Shown: positions 10,205-20,655, counted from the stretch's first letter. The stretch is 64,000 nt of DNA from Dickeya dianthicola NCPPB 453 (GCF_000365305.1 NZ_CM001841.1:1827100-1891099); one strand, 5' to 3'. A program made the numbers and translations. The notes: generated by a model from the letters alone, not told the origin.

Positions 10205-11182
10205 TTACATTAAGCGGGAATTTAACAGCTGTTTTTGCAAGGTGTTCCATTCCGCTTCAGAGTCATTAATGATTTCGATGCGGCTGTCCGGCGGTGAGGC
10301 GGATTGCGTTTCAATGCGCAGGTCGAATCCCTGACGATTAACCACCAGCGTACCTTCCGGGATACGCATCACACCTTTAACGCGGCTTACCGGTGCCAGG
10401 CGCACCCAGTCAAGCAGACTGGCGGTGTTGAACTGGGTATCGCCATCGAAAATCCAGCCGCAGGCGTAATAACCCTGGCCCTGATTCAATGCCCGACGCC
10501 AGCTTTCCCGGCCGGTCAGTTTCAGCGCGGCCAGCCCGGTTTTGGCGGCGGTGGCGTGAGGGTGGTGGCGGGCATCCGGCAGCACATGGTGATTTTCTCG
10601 CGGCAGGTCCAGCACGGCGGTATCCAACTGCCCCTGGGCCAGCGTGATCAGGCGACGATCCTGACTCTGCTGCTGATACCAGGCTTGCAGCGCGTCACGG
10701 TCGCTGTCCTGCCAGGTATCTTCCTTGTTGGCGACAATCACGTCAGCGGCGGCTAACTGGTCGCGGAAGTTTTCATTTTCGGTGTAACGGCTGTCGCCGA
10801 GCTGACGTGCATCCAGCAAACACAGCGTGGCCTGCAACTGAAGCCACGGCTGATAGGCTTCCGAGGTCAATAACGTCAGAATTTGCTTCGGATGGCCAAG
10901 ACCGGTGGGTTCAATCAGCAAGCGGTGGGGTTTTTTCTGCAACAACATATTGAGCCCCACCTGCATCGGCAGGCCATTCACACAGCACATGCAACCGCCG
11001 GGGATCTCTTTGAGCAGCGCGCCGGTATCGCTCAGCAACGCGCCGTCGATGCCGATTTCACCGAACTCATTGACCAGCACCGCCCAGATTTCGTCTTCGG
11101 GCTTGTGGGACAGCAGGTGCCTGATGGTGGTGGTTTTACCGCTGCCGAGAAAACCGGTGATCAGGTTTACTTTCGTCAACAC
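10205..11182 (-). CDS. yeiR: COG0523 zinc-binding GTPase YeiR
   Basis: A 325-residue G3E-family GTPase. Walker A GFLGSGKT is at residues 10-17, the metal-binding CxCC motif (GGCMCC) has Cys64, Cys66 and Cys67, and NKED is the guanine-specificity motif. A CobW C-terminal domain follows. E. coli YeiR binds zinc and hydrolyses GTP; the family is thought to insert metals into target proteins. It lies 68 bp downstream of efpL on the same strand. I saw no convincing Zur site by eye. Confidence 0.92.
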   Translation of the reverse strand: MLTKVNLITGFLGSGKTTTIRHLLSHKPEDEIWAVLVNEFGEIGIDGALLSDTGALLKEIPGGCMCCVNGLPMQVGLNMLLQKKPHRLLIEPTGLGHPKQILTLLTSEAYQPWLQLQATLCLLDARQLGDSRYTENENFRDQLAAADVIVANKEDTWQDSDRDALQAWYQQQSQDRRLITLAQGQLDTAVLDLPRENHHVLPDARHHPHATAAKTGLAALKLTGRESWRRALNQGQGYYACGWIFDGDTQFNTASLLDWVRLAPVSRVKGVMRIPEGTLVVNRQGFDLRIETQSASPPDSRIEIINDSEAEWNTLQKQLLNSRLM

Positions 11183-11250
11183 AGGAGCCTCCTTGAGTCG
11201 CGGGAATGCGCCTGGCGTGGCCTGCCAGACGCGGGTATGACAGGCAGCGG

Positions 11251-11823
11251 TTAGTCCGCACGGCCCATGTAGCGGCGCTCGGCGATGTGAATCCGGATTT
11301 TTTCGCCGGCGCTCAGGTATTCCGGCACCTGAATCACCAGACCGGTGGTCAGCGTGGCCGGTTTGTTGCGGGAACTGGCGGACGCGCCTTTGATGCCCGG
11401 CGCAGTTTCCACGATCTCCAGATCGACCGTCTGCGGCAGTTCCAGCGCCAGCAATTGTCCGTCCATCGTTAATACCTGAATACCCGGCATGCCGCCTTCA
11501 GGAATAAACAGCAGTTCATCTTCGATCTGCTCTTTCTTGAAGGTATACGGGGTGTAATCTTCCTCGTCCATAAAGATGTATTCGTCGCCATCAATATAGG
11601 AGAACGTAACGGAACGGCGGGTCAGGGTGATGGTGTCCAGGATATCATCGCCCTTGAAGCGTTCTTCTACTTTCAGGCCGGTGCGGACATCGGAAAAACG
11701 CATCTTGTACAGGGTGCTGGCGCCGCGGGCGCTGGGGCTCTGGATATCGATATCTTTTACCAGCAGCAGCTTACCGTTGTAGTTAACGGCCATGCCGCGT
11801 TTGATCTCATTCGCTCTTGCCAT
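11251..11823 (-). CDS. efpL: Elongation factor P-like protein EfpL (YeiP)
   Basis: A 190-residue EF-P paralogue with three beta-barrel domains. It starts [15 protein letters not shown] and ends RRYMGRAD, as in E. coli YeiP. The tip loop of domain I reads SPSARGAS, with arginine where EF-P has its modified lysine, the feature that separates EfpL from EF-P. The protein relieves ribosome stalling at proline-rich and related motifs. The start at 11823 has a TAAGG ribosome site; upstream in-frame codons lack homology. Confidence 0.94.
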   Translation of the reverse strand: MARANEIKRGMAVNYNGKLLLVKDIDIQSPSARGASTLYKMRFSDVRTGLKVEERFKGDDILDTITLTRRSVTFSYIDGDEYIFMDEEDYTPYTFKKEQIEDELLFIPEGGMPGIQVLTMDGQLLALELPQTVDLEIVETAPGIKGASASSRNKPATLTTGLVIQVPEYLSAGEKIRIHIAERRYMGRAD

Positions 11824-12010
11824 GAAACATACCTTAATAAAGAAGAGAAATTTTTGTGGCGACACGTTACCCGTCAGGATAGGTTCAGGCAAGCGGGATT
11901 TGCGGCAGTCTACCGCCAAACAATCCGGCGGGAAATAGTGGCCTCGCGGGCGACAGCCTGTTAGGCTCGGCGGCCTGAAAGAGTAACGGGAATCACCGGA
12001 GGTTATGTCG

Positions 12011-12265
12011 ATGGAATGTCGCCCTGATTGCGGCGCCTGCTGTACCGCGCCTTCTATCTCCAGCCCGATTCCCGGTATGCCGCAGGGAAAACCGGCCAAT
12101 ACGCCCTGCATCCATCTGGATGCGCGTATGCGCTGCGGCCTGTTCCATTCGCCATTGCGTCCGGCGGTGTGCCGCGGCCTGCAACCGAGCCGCGACATGT
12201 GCCGGAATCATCGTGATGAAGCGATGCGGTATCTTATTCAGTTAGAGGAAGCCACCGCGCCCTGA
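12011..12265 (+). CDS. yeiW: YkgJ-family cysteine-cluster protein YeiW
   Basis: An 84-residue protein with a dense cysteine pattern: CRPDCGACC near the start, PCIHLD, RCGLF and CRGLQPS...MCRNH. It fits the UPF0153/YkgJ family, thought to bind zinc or an Fe-S cluster. GGAGG at 11998-12002 is 8 bases before the ATG at 12011 but only 2 bases before the in-frame ATG at 12005, so I chose 12011. That start also matches the E. coli N-terminus. It is convergent with setB, six bases away. Function is unknown. Confidence 0.85.
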   Translation: MECRPDCGACCTAPSISSPIPGMPQGKPANTPCIHLDARMRCGLFHSPLRPAVCRGLQPSRDMCRNHRDEAMRYLIQLEEATAP

Positions 12266-12270
12266 CGCGT

Positions 12271-13452
12271 TCAGGCGTCGCGGATGCGCCACATGCTGGC
12301 GGCGGCGCCCGCCAGCATGGCGATGGCGATAACAAAACCCGCATGATAACTCCAGACTTCGGCCACGATGCCCGCCAGCGAACCGGAGATAATCCAGCCG
12401 ACCCGGGTGGTGTTGGTGAACAGTGTCGTGGCGGCGCCCGCCTGACCCGGCATCAAGTCCTGAAAATACAGCATTCCCATCCCGGCCAGAATGCCGATGA
12501 AAATCGCGTTCAGCAGTTGCAGCGCCAGCAAAGCCCACGAACCGTTCAGCAGCGTCAGCCCGGCATAAAACATCAGCCCGGCGACCACCGCCAACCGCAT
12601 CAGCAGGCGTTTACCTAAGCGATTAGCCAGATAACCGGCCAGCAGCATCACTGGAATTTCCAGTCCGGCGGCGGTGCCCATCATTACGCCGGCCAGCTTT
12701 TCCGGTAACTGCAATTCATGGACCAGATACAACGGCATATTGATCAGATAGATACCGTTGCAGGTCCACATCAGCGTACAAGCGCTAAACAGTAACAGCG
12801 TATCGCGCCGGTTCTGTCGGGGGGATTCCAGCGTCGCGGCGGATTTAACCCAAGTTTTGGGCATCGACGGCAATAGCAGCCACACCAGCAGCCCGCACAG
12901 AACGAATACCACCGCCGCCGTCAGGTACATCGTCGGGAAACCGAACCCCAGCGCGAGTGCAAAGGCGACCGGCGGCCCGATCACCCAGGACAGCGAAATC
13001 TGCGCCCGCATTACCGAGCTGAACATGGCGGCACCGCGGCCGGTACGGTCGGTGTGCTCCCGCGCCAGCGCAAAAAGCTGCGGGTTGGCGGTGGAGCCGA
13101 AACTCGACAGCAGTACGCCGATAAACAGCAGAACGAAATAGTTACGGTTCCAGGCATACAGCAGGCAGGCCAGCGCGCCCAGCAGGCAGCACTGCAATAT
13201 CAACGTTTTGCGGTCGCCCTGACGATCGGAATAGGTCGCCAGCATCTGGCTGACGACGATGCCGATCACCGCGCTGCCGGTATAAAACAGCCCGACCATG
13301 AACGGACGCACCTGGACTTCCGTTGACAAAAATAGACTGAGCGTGGGGAGCTGAAGCGCGCCGGCAATCCCGGTCAGGAAAGCAATGACCAAAAACGCCG
13401 AAGACGTCAGGTTGGGCAGGCGCCGGGCCGGGCGGGCAGAGGAAATTGTCAT
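12271..13452 (-). CDS. setB: SET-family sugar efflux MFS transporter (SetB/SotA-like)
   Basis: A 393-residue major facilitator with about twelve membrane helices and the loop motif SDRQGDRKT after TM2, typical of the SET family that exports sugars such as lactose and glucosides. It occupies the position of setB in E. coli (between efpL-yeiW and fruB). The related SotA transporter was first described in Erwinia chrysanthemi, now Dickeya, so the symbol sotA could also apply. Divergent from fruBKA across a regulatory region rich in Cra-like sites. Confidence 0.88.
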   Translation of the reverse strand: MTISSARPARRLPNLTSSAFLVIAFLTGIAGALQLPTLSLFLSTEVQVRPFMVGLFYTGSAVIGIVVSQMLATYSDRQGDRKTLILQCCLLGALACLLYAWNRNYFVLLFIGVLLSSFGSTANPQLFALAREHTDRTGRGAAMFSSVMRAQISLSWVIGPPVAFALALGFGFPTMYLTAAVVFVLCGLLVWLLLPSMPKTWVKSAATLESPRQNRRDTLLLFSACTLMWTCNGIYLINMPLYLVHELQLPEKLAGVMMGTAAGLEIPVMLLAGYLANRLGKRLLMRLAVVAGLMFYAGLTLLNGSWALLALQLLNAIFIGILAGMGMLYFQDLMPGQAGAATTLFTNTTRVGWIISGSLAGIVAEVWSYHAGFVIAIAMLAGAAASMWRIRDA

Positions 13453-13685
13453 GCTGAATTCAGGTCAAAAAAGAAGCAGGGAGCAAACTGAACGCGCTAT
13501 CTTACGCTGATGGAATAGAAACGAAAGCCTGTTTCAGTTTTTTTTCTTCAGCATCTATTCAGCACCCGTGTATCAAATTGTTAATGATTTTGGTTTTTCG
13601 TGGTGAAAATGTGCGTGACCTCTAAGATCTGTCATTTTATCTATGCAGAATGCTTGCATACATATAGTGAAAAACGCAGAATTTT

Positions 13686-13699
13686 TGAAACGTTTCAGC
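13686..13699. promoter_or_regulatory. Cra (FruR) operator 1 upstream of fruB
   Basis: TGAAACGTTTCAGC contains a perfect GAAACGTTTC palindrome, close to the Cra consensus. It lies about 100 bp upstream of the fruB start. Cra represses fruBKA and is released by fructose 1-phosphate. Confidence 0.75.
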
Positions 13700-13719
13700 G
13701 GGATTTTGCTGAAACCCTC

Positions 13720-13733
13720 CTGAAAGATTCAGC
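13720..13733. promoter_or_regulatory. Cra (FruR) operator 2 upstream of fruB
   Basis: CTGAAAGATTCAGC matches the TGAA...TTCA core of the Cra consensus and lies between the other two sites, 34 bp from the first. Confidence 0.6.
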
Positions 13734-13751
13734 AAATTATTTCTCATAAAA

Positions 13752-13767
13752 GCTGAAACGATTCAAG
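13752..13767. promoter_or_regulatory. Cra (FruR) operator 3 upstream of fruB
   Basis: GCTGAAACGATTCAAG is an almost exact Cra consensus (GCTGAANCGNTTCA) and ends about 20 bp before the fruB ATG, where bound repressor would block transcription. It is the best match of the three. Confidence 0.8.
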
Positions 13768-13787
13768 TTCAGTAAGAGAGGAGCGTT

Positions 13788-14927
13788 ATGTTTCAGTTGT
13801 CACAGCACGACATTCATTTAGGTGCTTCCGCCGGCAGTAAAGAGGAGGCCATCCGTCAGGTGGCCGCCGCACTGACCGAGGCAGGTTGCGTGAGCGAGGG
13901 CTATGTCGAGGGGATGCTTCAGCGCGAGCTGCAGACCTCTACCTATCTCGGCAGCGGTATTGCTATTCCGCATGGCACCACCGATACGCGCGATCTGGTG
14001 CGGAAAACCGGTGTTCAGGTGTTCCAGTTCCCGCAGGGGATCGCGTGGGGCGAAGACCAGACCGCGTATGTGGTACTGGGGATTGCCGCCCGTTCTGACG
14101 AGCATCTGGCGCTGCTGCGTCAGTTGACCCACGTGCTGAGCGACGATCGCGTCGCGGCCCGTCTGGCCAGCACCACGTCGGCCGACGAATTGCGCGGGTT
14201 ACTGATGGGCGAACAACTGGCGGGATCGTTCCGTTTTGATACCTCGCTGATTAGCCTGAATGTGGCGACCGACAACCTGATGACGCTGCAGGCGCTGAAC
14301 GCCGGCCGTCTGCAACAGATTGGCGCGGTCGATGCCGGTTTTGTCAGCCATGTGGTCGGCAACAAGCCGCTGCATCTGGGGCAGGGCGTTTGGCTGAGCG
14401 ATAGCCTGAACGGCAATCGAGTGAGCGCGCTGGCGGTGAGCCGCCCGGCCGAGCCTTTCGCGGTGGATGGCGAAAGCGTGGCGCTGCTGCTGACGGTTTC
14501 GGCGGCTGATGAGCAGGTATTCGCGTCGCTGGATTACCTCAGCAAGCTGCTGATCGCCGGCAAGGCCGATAGCCTGTTGTCCGCTGACGAAGCCACGCTG
14601 CTGGCGCTGCTGACCAGCGAAGAAGAAGAGGAAGACGAGAGCGACGCGCTGGTGGCGGAATTTACCATCCGCAACGAGCACGGTCTGCATGCCCGCCCGG
14701 GCGCGATGCTGGTTAACGTCATCAAACAGTTCTCCAGCGAGATAACGGTGACCAACCTTGATGGCACCGGCAAACCGGCCAACGGCCGCAGTCTGATGAA
14801 AGTGGTGGCGCTGGGCGTCAAGAGCGGCCACCGCCTGCGCTTTACGGCTAAAGGCAGCGATGCGCAAGCGGCGCTGAAAGCCATCGGCGATGTTATCCAG
14901 TCTGGTCTTGGGGAGGGCGCAGCATGA
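13788..14927 (+). CDS. fruB: Fructose PTS EIIA-FPr fusion protein FruB
   Basis: A 379-residue diphosphoryl transfer protein. The N-terminal EIIA-Fru domain (about 1-145) has the phosphorylated His62 in AIPHGTT. A central linker domain follows, then an acidic stretch (SEEEEEDES, about 277-285) and a C-terminal HPr-like FPr domain with His301 in HGLHARPG. It passes phosphate from enzyme I to FruA. The start is preceded by GAGAGGAG. First gene of fruBKA; its stop overlaps the fruK start by four bases. Confidence 0.96.
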   Translation: MFQLSQHDIHLGASAGSKEEAIRQVAAALTEAGCVSEGYVEGMLQRELQTSTYLGSGIAIPHGTTDTRDLVRKTGVQVFQFPQGIAWGEDQTAYVVLGIAARSDEHLALLRQLTHVLSDDRVAARLASTTSADELRGLLMGEQLAGSFRFDTSLISLNVATDNLMTLQALNAGRLQQIGAVDAGFVSHVVGNKPLHLGQGVWLSDSLNGNRVSALAVSRPAEPFAVDGESVALLLTVSAADEQVFASLDYLSKLLIAGKADSLLSADEATLLALLTSEEEEEDESDALVAEFTIRNEHGLHARPGAMLVNVIKQFSSEITVTNLDGTGKPANGRSLMKVVALGVKSGHRLRFTAKGSDAQAALKAIGDVIQSGLGEGAA

Positions 14928-15862
14928 GCAGACGCGTTGCCACCATTACCCTGAATCCCGCCTATGATTTAGTAGGGTACTGCCCGGAAATTGAACGCGG
15001 CGAAGTTAACCTGGTTCAGACCACCGGTCTGCATGCGGCAGGCAAAGGCATCAACGTCGCCAAGGTGCTGAAGGACCTTGGGATTGACGTCACCGTGGGC
15101 GGCTTTCTGGGAAAAGATAATCAGGACGGTTTTCAGCAGCTGTTCAGCGAGTTGGGCATCGCCAACCGTTTCCAGGTGGTATCGGGGCGTACTCGCATTA
15201 ATGTCAAACTCACCGAGCAGAATGGCGAAGTGACCGACCTGAATTTCTCCGGTTTTGAGGTGACTCAGCAGGACTGGCAGCGTTTCGTCAACGATTCGCT
15301 GAGCTGGCTGGGGCAGTTCGACATGGTTGCCGTTAGCGGCAGTCTGCCGAGCGGCGTCGACCCGGATGCGTTTACCGACTGGATGTCGCGCCTGCGCAGC
15401 CAGTGCCCGTGCATTATTTTCGACAGCAGCCGCGAAGCGCTGGTGGCTGGACTGAAAGCCTCGCCGTGGCTGGTGAAACCCAACCGTCGCGAGCTGGAAA
15501 TCTGGGCCGGGCGCAAGTTGCCCACGCTGGCGGATGTGGTGGATGCGGCGCATGCGCTGCGTGAACAGGGTATTGCTCATGTCGTGATTTCGCTGGGAGC
15601 GGAAGGCGCGCTGTGGGTCAATGCGTCTGGCGCCTGGCGGGCGTTGCCGCCGGCCTGTGAAGTGATCAGTACGGTAGGTGCGGGTGACTCCATGGTGGGG
15701 GGATTGATTTATGGCTTATTGATGCGTGAGTCCAGTGAACACACGTTGCGCCTGGCCACTGCGGTGGCAGCATTGGCCGTCAGCCAGAGCAACGTAGGCA
15801 TTAGCGATCGTCCGCAGCTGGCTGCGATGATGGCGCGTGTCGATCTAAAACCCTTTAACTGA
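14924..15862 (+). CDS. fruK: 1-phosphofructokinase FruK
   Basis: A 312-residue PfkB-family sugar kinase that phosphorylates fructose 1-phosphate to fructose 1,6-bisphosphate. The N-terminal glycine pair region is [11 protein letters not shown], and the C-terminal PfkB signature is [12 protein letters not shown] with the catalytic Asp. Length matches E. coli FruK. Coupled to fruB by an ATGA overlap and followed after 16 bp by fruA, so the operon clears fructose 1-phosphate, the Cra inducer it generates. Confidence 0.96.
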   Translation: MSRRVATITLNPAYDLVGYCPEIERGEVNLVQTTGLHAAGKGINVAKVLKDLGIDVTVGGFLGKDNQDGFQQLFSELGIANRFQVVSGRTRINVKLTEQNGEVTDLNFSGFEVTQQDWQRFVNDSLSWLGQFDMVAVSGSLPSGVDPDAFTDWMSRLRSQCPCIIFDSSREALVAGLKASPWLVKPNRRELEIWAGRKLPTLADVVDAAHALREQGIAHVVISLGAEGALWVNASGAWRALPPACEVISTVGAGDSMVGGLIYGLLMRESSEHTLRLATAVAALAVSQSNVGISDRPQLAAMMARVDLKPFN

Positions 15863-15878
15863 CAGCAGGAGATAAACA

Positions 15879-17564
15879 ATGAAAACGCTGCTGATACTTG
15901 ATAAATCACTGGGACTGGCGAAAAGCCGTCTGGTGAAAAATTTGCTCGGTGCTGCTGCCGCTAACGCAGGACTTACCCTCACTGAGCAGTTTGCCGACGC
16001 GGAGCTGGCCATCGTGCTGGGCGCCCCTGTGCAGGCAGACAGTGGTCTGAATGGCAAAAAAGTGTTTGCCGGGGATATCGAACTGGCGTTGAGTCAACCG
16101 GTGGCGTTTCTGGAAAAAGCCAAAGCGCAAGCGCTGCCGTATCAGGCGCCTGCCGCCGCGGCGGCGGCCCCGGCTGCCGCCAAACGTATCGTGGCGGTGA
16201 CCGCCTGCCCGACTGGGGTGGCGCACACCTTTATGGCGGCGGAAGCGATTGAAAGCGAAGCGAAAAAACGCGGCTGGTGGGTGAAAGTGGAAACCCGCGG
16301 TTCCGTGGGCGCCGGCAACCCGATCAGCCCGGAAGAAGTGGAACAGGCGGATCTGGTGATCGTGGCGGCGGACATCGAAGTTGACCTCAGCAAATTCGCC
16401 GGCAAAAAGATGTATCGCACCTCCACCGGTCTGGCGCTGAAGAAAACCGCGCAGGAGTTTGACAAGGCGTTGTCTGAGGCGGCGGTGTTCCAGCCGTCCG
16501 CCCAGAACGGTGTGGCGGCCGGCGGCGAGTCCGCCAAGAAAGGCGGCGTGGGTCCGTACCGTCACCTGTTGACCGGCGTGTCCTACATGCTGCCGATGGT
16601 GGTGGCCGGTGGTTTGTGCATCGCCCTGTCATTCGTATTCGGGATTACCGCGTTCAAGGAAGAAGGGACGCTGGCTGCCGCGCTGATGAAGATCGGCGGT
16701 GGGTCCGCCTTTGCCCTGATGGTGCCGATCCTGGCCGGTTATATCGCCTTCTCGATTGCTGACCGCCCAGGTCTGACGCCGGGTCTGGTCGGCGGTATGC
16801 TGGCCGTTAGCACCGGTGCTGGTTTCCTCGGCGGCATCATCGCCGGTTTCCTGGCCGGTTATCTGGCGCGCGCCATCAGCAACCATGTGAAGCTGCCGCA
16901 GAGCATGTCGGCGCTGAAGCCGATCCTGATTATTCCGCTATTCGCGACGCTGATTACCGGTCTAATCATGATTTATGTTGTCGGTACGCCGGTAGCGAAA
17001 ATCCTGACCGGTCTGACTAGCTGGCTGCAGTCTATGGGCACCGCCAACGCGGTCATCCTGGGTGCGGTTCTGGGCGGCATGATGTGTACCGACATGGGCG
17101 GCCCGGTGAACAAAGTGGCTTACGTGTTCGGTACTACGCTGCTGAGTAGCCAGGTGTATGCGCCGATGGCCGCCGTCATGGCTGCCGGTATGGTGCCGCC
17201 GCTGGCGATGGGTCTGGCGACCTTTATTGCCGGCAAGAAATTCACCGACAGTGAACGCGAAGGCGGCAAGGCGGCGGTGGTGCTGGGGCTGTGCTTCATC
17301 TCTGAAGGGGCCATTCCTTACGCCGCCCGTGACCCGATGCGTGTGCTGCCGAGTTGTATCTTGGGCGGCGCGCTGACCGGCGCGCTCTCTATGGCGGTTG
17401 GCGCTAAGCTGATGGCGCCGCACGGCGGTCTGTTCGTGCTGCTGATTCCGGGGGCGATTACGCCGGTATTGGGCTACCTGTTCTCCATCGTGGCGGGTAC
17501 GGTGGTGGCTGGCGTGCTGTACGCTGTGCTGAAACGTCCGGAAGAGCAACTGGTTAAAGCGTGA
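15879..17564 (+). CDS. fruA: Fructose PTS permease EIIB'BC FruA
   Basis: A 561-residue inner-membrane transporter. Residues 1-87 form a degenerate EIIB' domain without the active Cys. An Ala/Pro-rich linker (about 88-101) leads to the EIIB domain with phosphorylated Cys110 in TACPTGVAHT. The EIIC domain from about residue 225 has eight or more helices and substrate motifs around GAIPYAARDP. It imports fructose as fructose 1-phosphate. Preceded by CAGGAG; the operon ends in a strong hairpin. Confidence 0.96.
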   Translation: MKTLLILDKSLGLAKSRLVKNLLGAAAANAGLTLTEQFADAELAIVLGAPVQADSGLNGKKVFAGDIELALSQPVAFLEKAKAQALPYQAPAAAAAAPAAAKRIVAVTACPTGVAHTFMAAEAIESEAKKRGWWVKVETRGSVGAGNPISPEEVEQADLVIVAADIEVDLSKFAGKKMYRTSTGLALKKTAQEFDKALSEAAVFQPSAQNGVAAGGESAKKGGVGPYRHLLTGVSYMLPMVVAGGLCIALSFVFGITAFKEEGTLAAALMKIGGGSAFALMVPILAGYIAFSIADRPGLTPGLVGGMLAVSTGAGFLGGIIAGFLAGYLARAISNHVKLPQSMSALKPILIIPLFATLITGLIMIYVVGTPVAKILTGLTSWLQSMGTANAVILGAVLGGMMCTDMGGPVNKVAYVFGTTLLSSQVYAPMAAVMAAGMVPPLAMGLATFIAGKKFTDSEREGGKAAVVLGLCFISEGAIPYAARDPMRVLPSCILGGALTGALSMAVGAKLMAPHGGLFVLLIPGAITPVLGYLFSIVAGTVVAGVLYAVLKRPEEQLVKA

Positions 17565-17582
17565 TTGCCATAGCCTGATGAC

Positions 17583-17608
17583 AAACGCCAGCCGCAAGGC
17601 TGGCGTTT
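17583..17608. terminator. Terminator between convergent fruA and nfo
   Basis: AAACGCCAGCC and GGCTGGCGTTT form an 11-bp perfect stem around GCAA. Short T or A tracts flank it on both strands, so it probably serves both genes. Confidence 0.75.
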
Positions 17609-17632
17609 GCATTTGTTGCCTGCGGACGGGGA

Positions 17633-18508
17633 CTATTGCAGGCGACGGTGTTCAGGTGATGCGTCGGGCGATTGCCGTGACTTCAGCCAGGCGATTTCCT
17701 GTGCCCAAATATCCGGGTTGATGGTTTCCAGAATCAGCGGAATACCGTCAAAACGCGGGTCGCGCATAATATAGCTGAACACGGTTTTGCCGATGTTGCC
17801 TTCTCCCAGGCTGTGGTGACGGTCTACCCGGCTGTTGAATTCGCTTTTGGCGTCATTGAGGTGCATGCCGCGCAGGTAGCGGAAACCGACGACGCGCTCC
17901 AGTTCGGCAAAGGTGTGCTCGCAATCGGCTTCGGCGCGCAAATCATAGCCGCCGGCAAAGGTGTGGCAGGTATCGATGCAGACGCCGACCCGACTTTTGT
18001 CTTCCACCTGACTGATGATTTCCGCCAGATGTTCAAACCGGAACCCCAGGTTGCTGCCCTGACCGGCGGTGTTTTCAATCACAGCAGTCACGCCGGCGGT
18101 GGCGTCCAACGCCAGATTGATAGACTGGGCGATGCGGCTCAAACAGGCGCTTTCATCGATCTGGCGCAGGTGGCTGCCGGGGTGGAAATTCAGCAGCGTG
18201 AGCCCCAGTTGCTGGCAGCGCGACATTTCGTCGATAAACGCCGCCTGGGATTTCTGTAACGCGTCGTCGTCCGGGTGCCCCAGATTGATCAGGTAGCTGT
18301 CGTGCGGCAGAATCTGGGCCGGGGTGAACTGATACTGCGCACAGGCGGCCCGGAAACGATCGATGACGTCCGCCGCCAACGGCGGGGCCTGCCATTGGCG
18401 CTGATTTTTGGTAAACAGCGCGAACGCGGTGGCGCCGATATCATGGGCGCGGGCCACCGCCTGATCCACGCCGCCTGAGGCGCTGACGTGGGCTCCAACA
18501 TATTTCAT
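17633..18508 (-). CDS. nfo: Endonuclease IV Nfo
   Basis: A 291-residue AP endonuclease of the xylose isomerase-like TIM-barrel fold. Family motifs with metal ligands are visible: GAHVSASGG at the start, [44 protein letters not shown] and [10 protein letters not shown]. It cuts DNA 5' of abasic sites using three zinc ions. The start MKYVGAHV at 18508 follows an AAGGAG site; a further upstream codon adds nine unlikely residues. Convergent with fruA, as in E. coli. Confidence 0.95.
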   Translation of the reverse strand: MKYVGAHVSASGGVDQAVARAHDIGATAFALFTKNQRQWQAPPLAADVIDRFRAACAQYQFTPAQILPHDSYLINLGHPDDDALQKSQAAFIDEMSRCQQLGLTLLNFHPGSHLRQIDESACLSRIAQSINLALDATAGVTAVIENTAGQGSNLGFRFEHLAEIISQVEDKSRVGVCIDTCHTFAGGYDLRAEADCEHTFAELERVVGFRYLRGMHLNDAKSEFNSRVDRHHSLGEGNIGKTVFSYIMRDPRFDGIPLILETINPDIWAQEIAWLKSRQSPDASPEHRRLQ

Positions 18509-18589
18509 GCTTTTCTCCTTCTTATGCCCGCGCATTATGACATTACCAGCTTCGCTGGCTGTAGCCTTGTTTCACCCATATGGTTTCGC

Positions 18590-19672
18590 TCAGGCAATGA
18601 GATGCTGTACCCCCAGGTTGATGGCTGCGCCGCCCGCCACCAGCCAGATAAACAGCACCGCCGCCAGCAGCAGCGGCTTGATGCCGGCCTGTCGCAGCGT
18701 GCTCAGGCGCGTAGCCAGCCCCAGCGCCACCATCGCCATAGTCAACAGCGCATTATCCAGTTGCGTCAGCATCGCGATCCACCCCGCCGGCAGCCAGTTC
18801 AGCGAGTTGACCCCGCACATCAACACAAAACCCAGCGCGAACCACGGATAACCGGCGGTAGCGGGCGCGGCGGCCTGGTGCGCGGGTTGGCGTTGCTTCA
18901 GCCACAGGCCGAGAAGAAACAGGAACGGCGCCAGCATCATGACACGCAGCATCTTGCCGATGACCGCCGTATTCTCGGTCACCGGGTCGATGGCATGGCC
19001 GGCGGCCACCACCTGCGCCACTTCATGCATTGTTGATCCGAGATAGAGTCCGAAACTCTGCGGGGTAAATAACCAGCCGCTATACTGGATAAAATGTTGG
19101 TACAACCACGGATAAAAAAACATGGCGGTGGTGCCGAACAGCACCACGGTCGATACCGCCACGGCCACCTTGTCGGCGCTGCTTTTCAGCACCGGCGCGG
19201 TAGCCAGCACGGCGGCGGCGCCGCAAATGCTGCTGCCTGCGCCGATCAGCAACACGGTGTGTCGATCCAACCGGAACCAGCGCTGCCCCAGCCAGCAGGC
19301 GAGCAGCAGGGTAGAGGTGAGCGTCAGCAGGTCGATGACCAGGCCGGCGGCGCCGATGGCGGTGAGTTGCTGAAAGCTGAGTTTGAAGCCGTACAGGATG
19401 ATGCCCCAGCGCAGCAGATGATGTCGGGACCACTGAACGCCGGCGTCGCACCAGGGTTGCAGATGCGCGTAGGCCGTATTGCCCAGCACCATGCCAACCA
19501 GTATCGCCAGCGTCAGGGAACCCAGTCCCAATCCGGCTATCGCCGGTTGGCCGGATAACCATAATACGCCTCGGGTCAGCAGGCCGGTCAGGATGATGCC
19601 GGTCAGCAGGTGGCCGACGGCGAACAAAGAGGAAACACGTTGTACCCTGGAAGAAAATGAAAACATAGCCAT
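18590..19672 (-). CDS. yeiH: YeiH-type membrane protein (UPF0324), possible sulfite exporter
   Basis: A 360-residue integral membrane protein with about ten hydrophobic segments and the conserved GAGSSICGAAAVLAT and GSTMHEVAQVVAAGHAI motifs of the YeiH/PSE family. In related enterobacteria YeiH is controlled by the divergent regulator YeiE and linked to sulfite tolerance; transport of sulfite is inferred there rather than settled. The start could be two codons downstream (MFSFSS). Divergent from yeiE across about 100 AT-rich bases that should contain both promoters. Confidence 0.88.
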   Translation of the reverse strand: MAMFSFSSRVQRVSSLFAVGHLLTGIILTGLLTRGVLWLSGQPAIAGLGLGSLTLAILVGMVLGNTAYAHLQPWCDAGVQWSRHHLLRWGIILYGFKLSFQQLTAIGAAGLVIDLLTLTSTLLLACWLGQRWFRLDRHTVLLIGAGSSICGAAAVLATAPVLKSSADKVAVAVSTVVLFGTTAMFFYPWLYQHFIQYSGWLFTPQSFGLYLGSTMHEVAQVVAAGHAIDPVTENTAVIGKMLRVMMLAPFLFLLGLWLKQRQPAHQAAAPATAGYPWFALGFVLMCGVNSLNWLPAGWIAMLTQLDNALLTMAMVALGLATRLSTLRQAGIKPLLLAAVLFIWLVAGGAAINLGVQHLIA

Positions 19673-19776
19673 ACCCGCTCTGAATGGAGGTTGAGGGCAC
19701 AGCCTATGATCAGCGCACTTAAAATAGAAATTGATTATATATTTATAACCTATAGATATTTACGATAAGAGCCCCT

Positions 19777-20655
19777 ATGCATATTACGTTACGTCAACTG
19801 GAAGTGTTTACCGAAGTCCTGAAAAGTGGTTCAACGACCCAGGCGTCGGTGGTGTTGTCGCTGTCACAGTCGGCCGTCAGCGCGGCGTTAGCTGACCTTG
19901 AAAGTCAGTTGGGAGTACAACTGTTTGACCGTGTCGGCAAACGGCTGGTGGTCAATGAGCACGGTCGCCTGTTGTATCCCAAAGCGCTGGCGCTGCTGGA
20001 ACAGTCGGCGGAAATCGAGCAGCTGTTCCGGCGCGATAACGGCGCGCTGCGCATTTATGCCAGCAGTACCATCGGCAATTATTTGATGCCGGCGATGATC
20101 GCCCGCTACCGGCAGGACTTCCCGGCCATCCCGCTGGAACTGTACGTGGGCAATACGCTGGATGTGGTCAATGCCGTTTCCGAATTCCGGGTCGACCTGG
20201 GGCTGATTGAAGGGCCGTGCCACCATCCCGACCTGATCACCCAGCCCTGGCGGGAAGATGAACTGGTGGTGTTTTGTGCGCCGGGAAATAAGCTTATCAA
20301 TCATAATTTTACGTTGCAGATGCTGGCGGATGCGCCCTGGATCCTGCGCGAACACGGCTCGGGTACGCGCGAAGTGCTGGACCATCTGCTGCTGGCGCGG
20401 CTGCCGCATTTCCGGCTGGTGATGGAGCTGGGCAACTCGGAGGCTATCAAGCACGCGGTGCGGCACGGCATCGGCATCAGCTGTCTGTCGCGGCATGTGA
20501 TAGCCGACCAGCTTGCCGCCGGCACGCTGGTGGAACTGCCGGTTCCTTTGCCGCCGTTGAACCGTACGCTGTATCTGGTGCATCATCGCCAGAAACACTT
20601 ATCCGGCGTGCTGCAATGTTTTCTGGGCTATTGTCAGGACGATGACGCTATCTAA
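19777..20655 (+). CDS. yeiE: LysR-type regulator YeiE
   Basis: A 292-residue LysR regulator. The winged helix-turn-helix is at residues 1-60 ([14 protein letters not shown]...[13 protein letters not shown]), followed by a periplasmic-binding-like effector domain (about 90-290). It resembles E. coli and Cronobacter YeiE, a regulator responsive to sulfite that controls yeiH and other genes. Its position back-to-back with yeiH supports that role. The next gene, lysP, is on the same strand 163 bp away. Confidence 0.92.
   Translation: MHITLRQLEVFTEVLKSGSTTQASVVLSLSQSAVSAALADLESQLGVQLFDRVGKRLVVNEHGRLLYPKALALLEQSAEIEQLFRRDNGALRIYASSTIGNYLMPAMIARYRQDFPAIPLELYVGNTLDVVNAVSEFRVDLGLIEGPCHHPDLITQPWREDELVVFCAPGNKLINHNFTLQMLADAPWILREHGSGTREVLDHLLLARLPHFRLVMELGNSEAIKHAVRHGIGISCLSRHVIADQLAAGTLVELPVPLPPLNRTLYLVHHRQKHLSGVLQCFLGYCQDDDAI

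Larger units (their letters stand above)
13453..13787. promoter_or_regulatory. setB-fruB intergenic control region
   Basis: About 335 bp between divergent setB and fruB. The fruB-proximal 110 bp carries three Cra-like operators (listed separately). A possible promoter is TTGCAT near 13651 with CAGAAT 17 bp downstream. The setB-proximal half is AT-rich with long T tracts. Confidence 0.6.

Noticed and set aside
12011-12265. yeiW as a broken gene fragment
   Set aside because: The reading frame is complete, with a good ribosome site, full cysteine pattern and normal family length.
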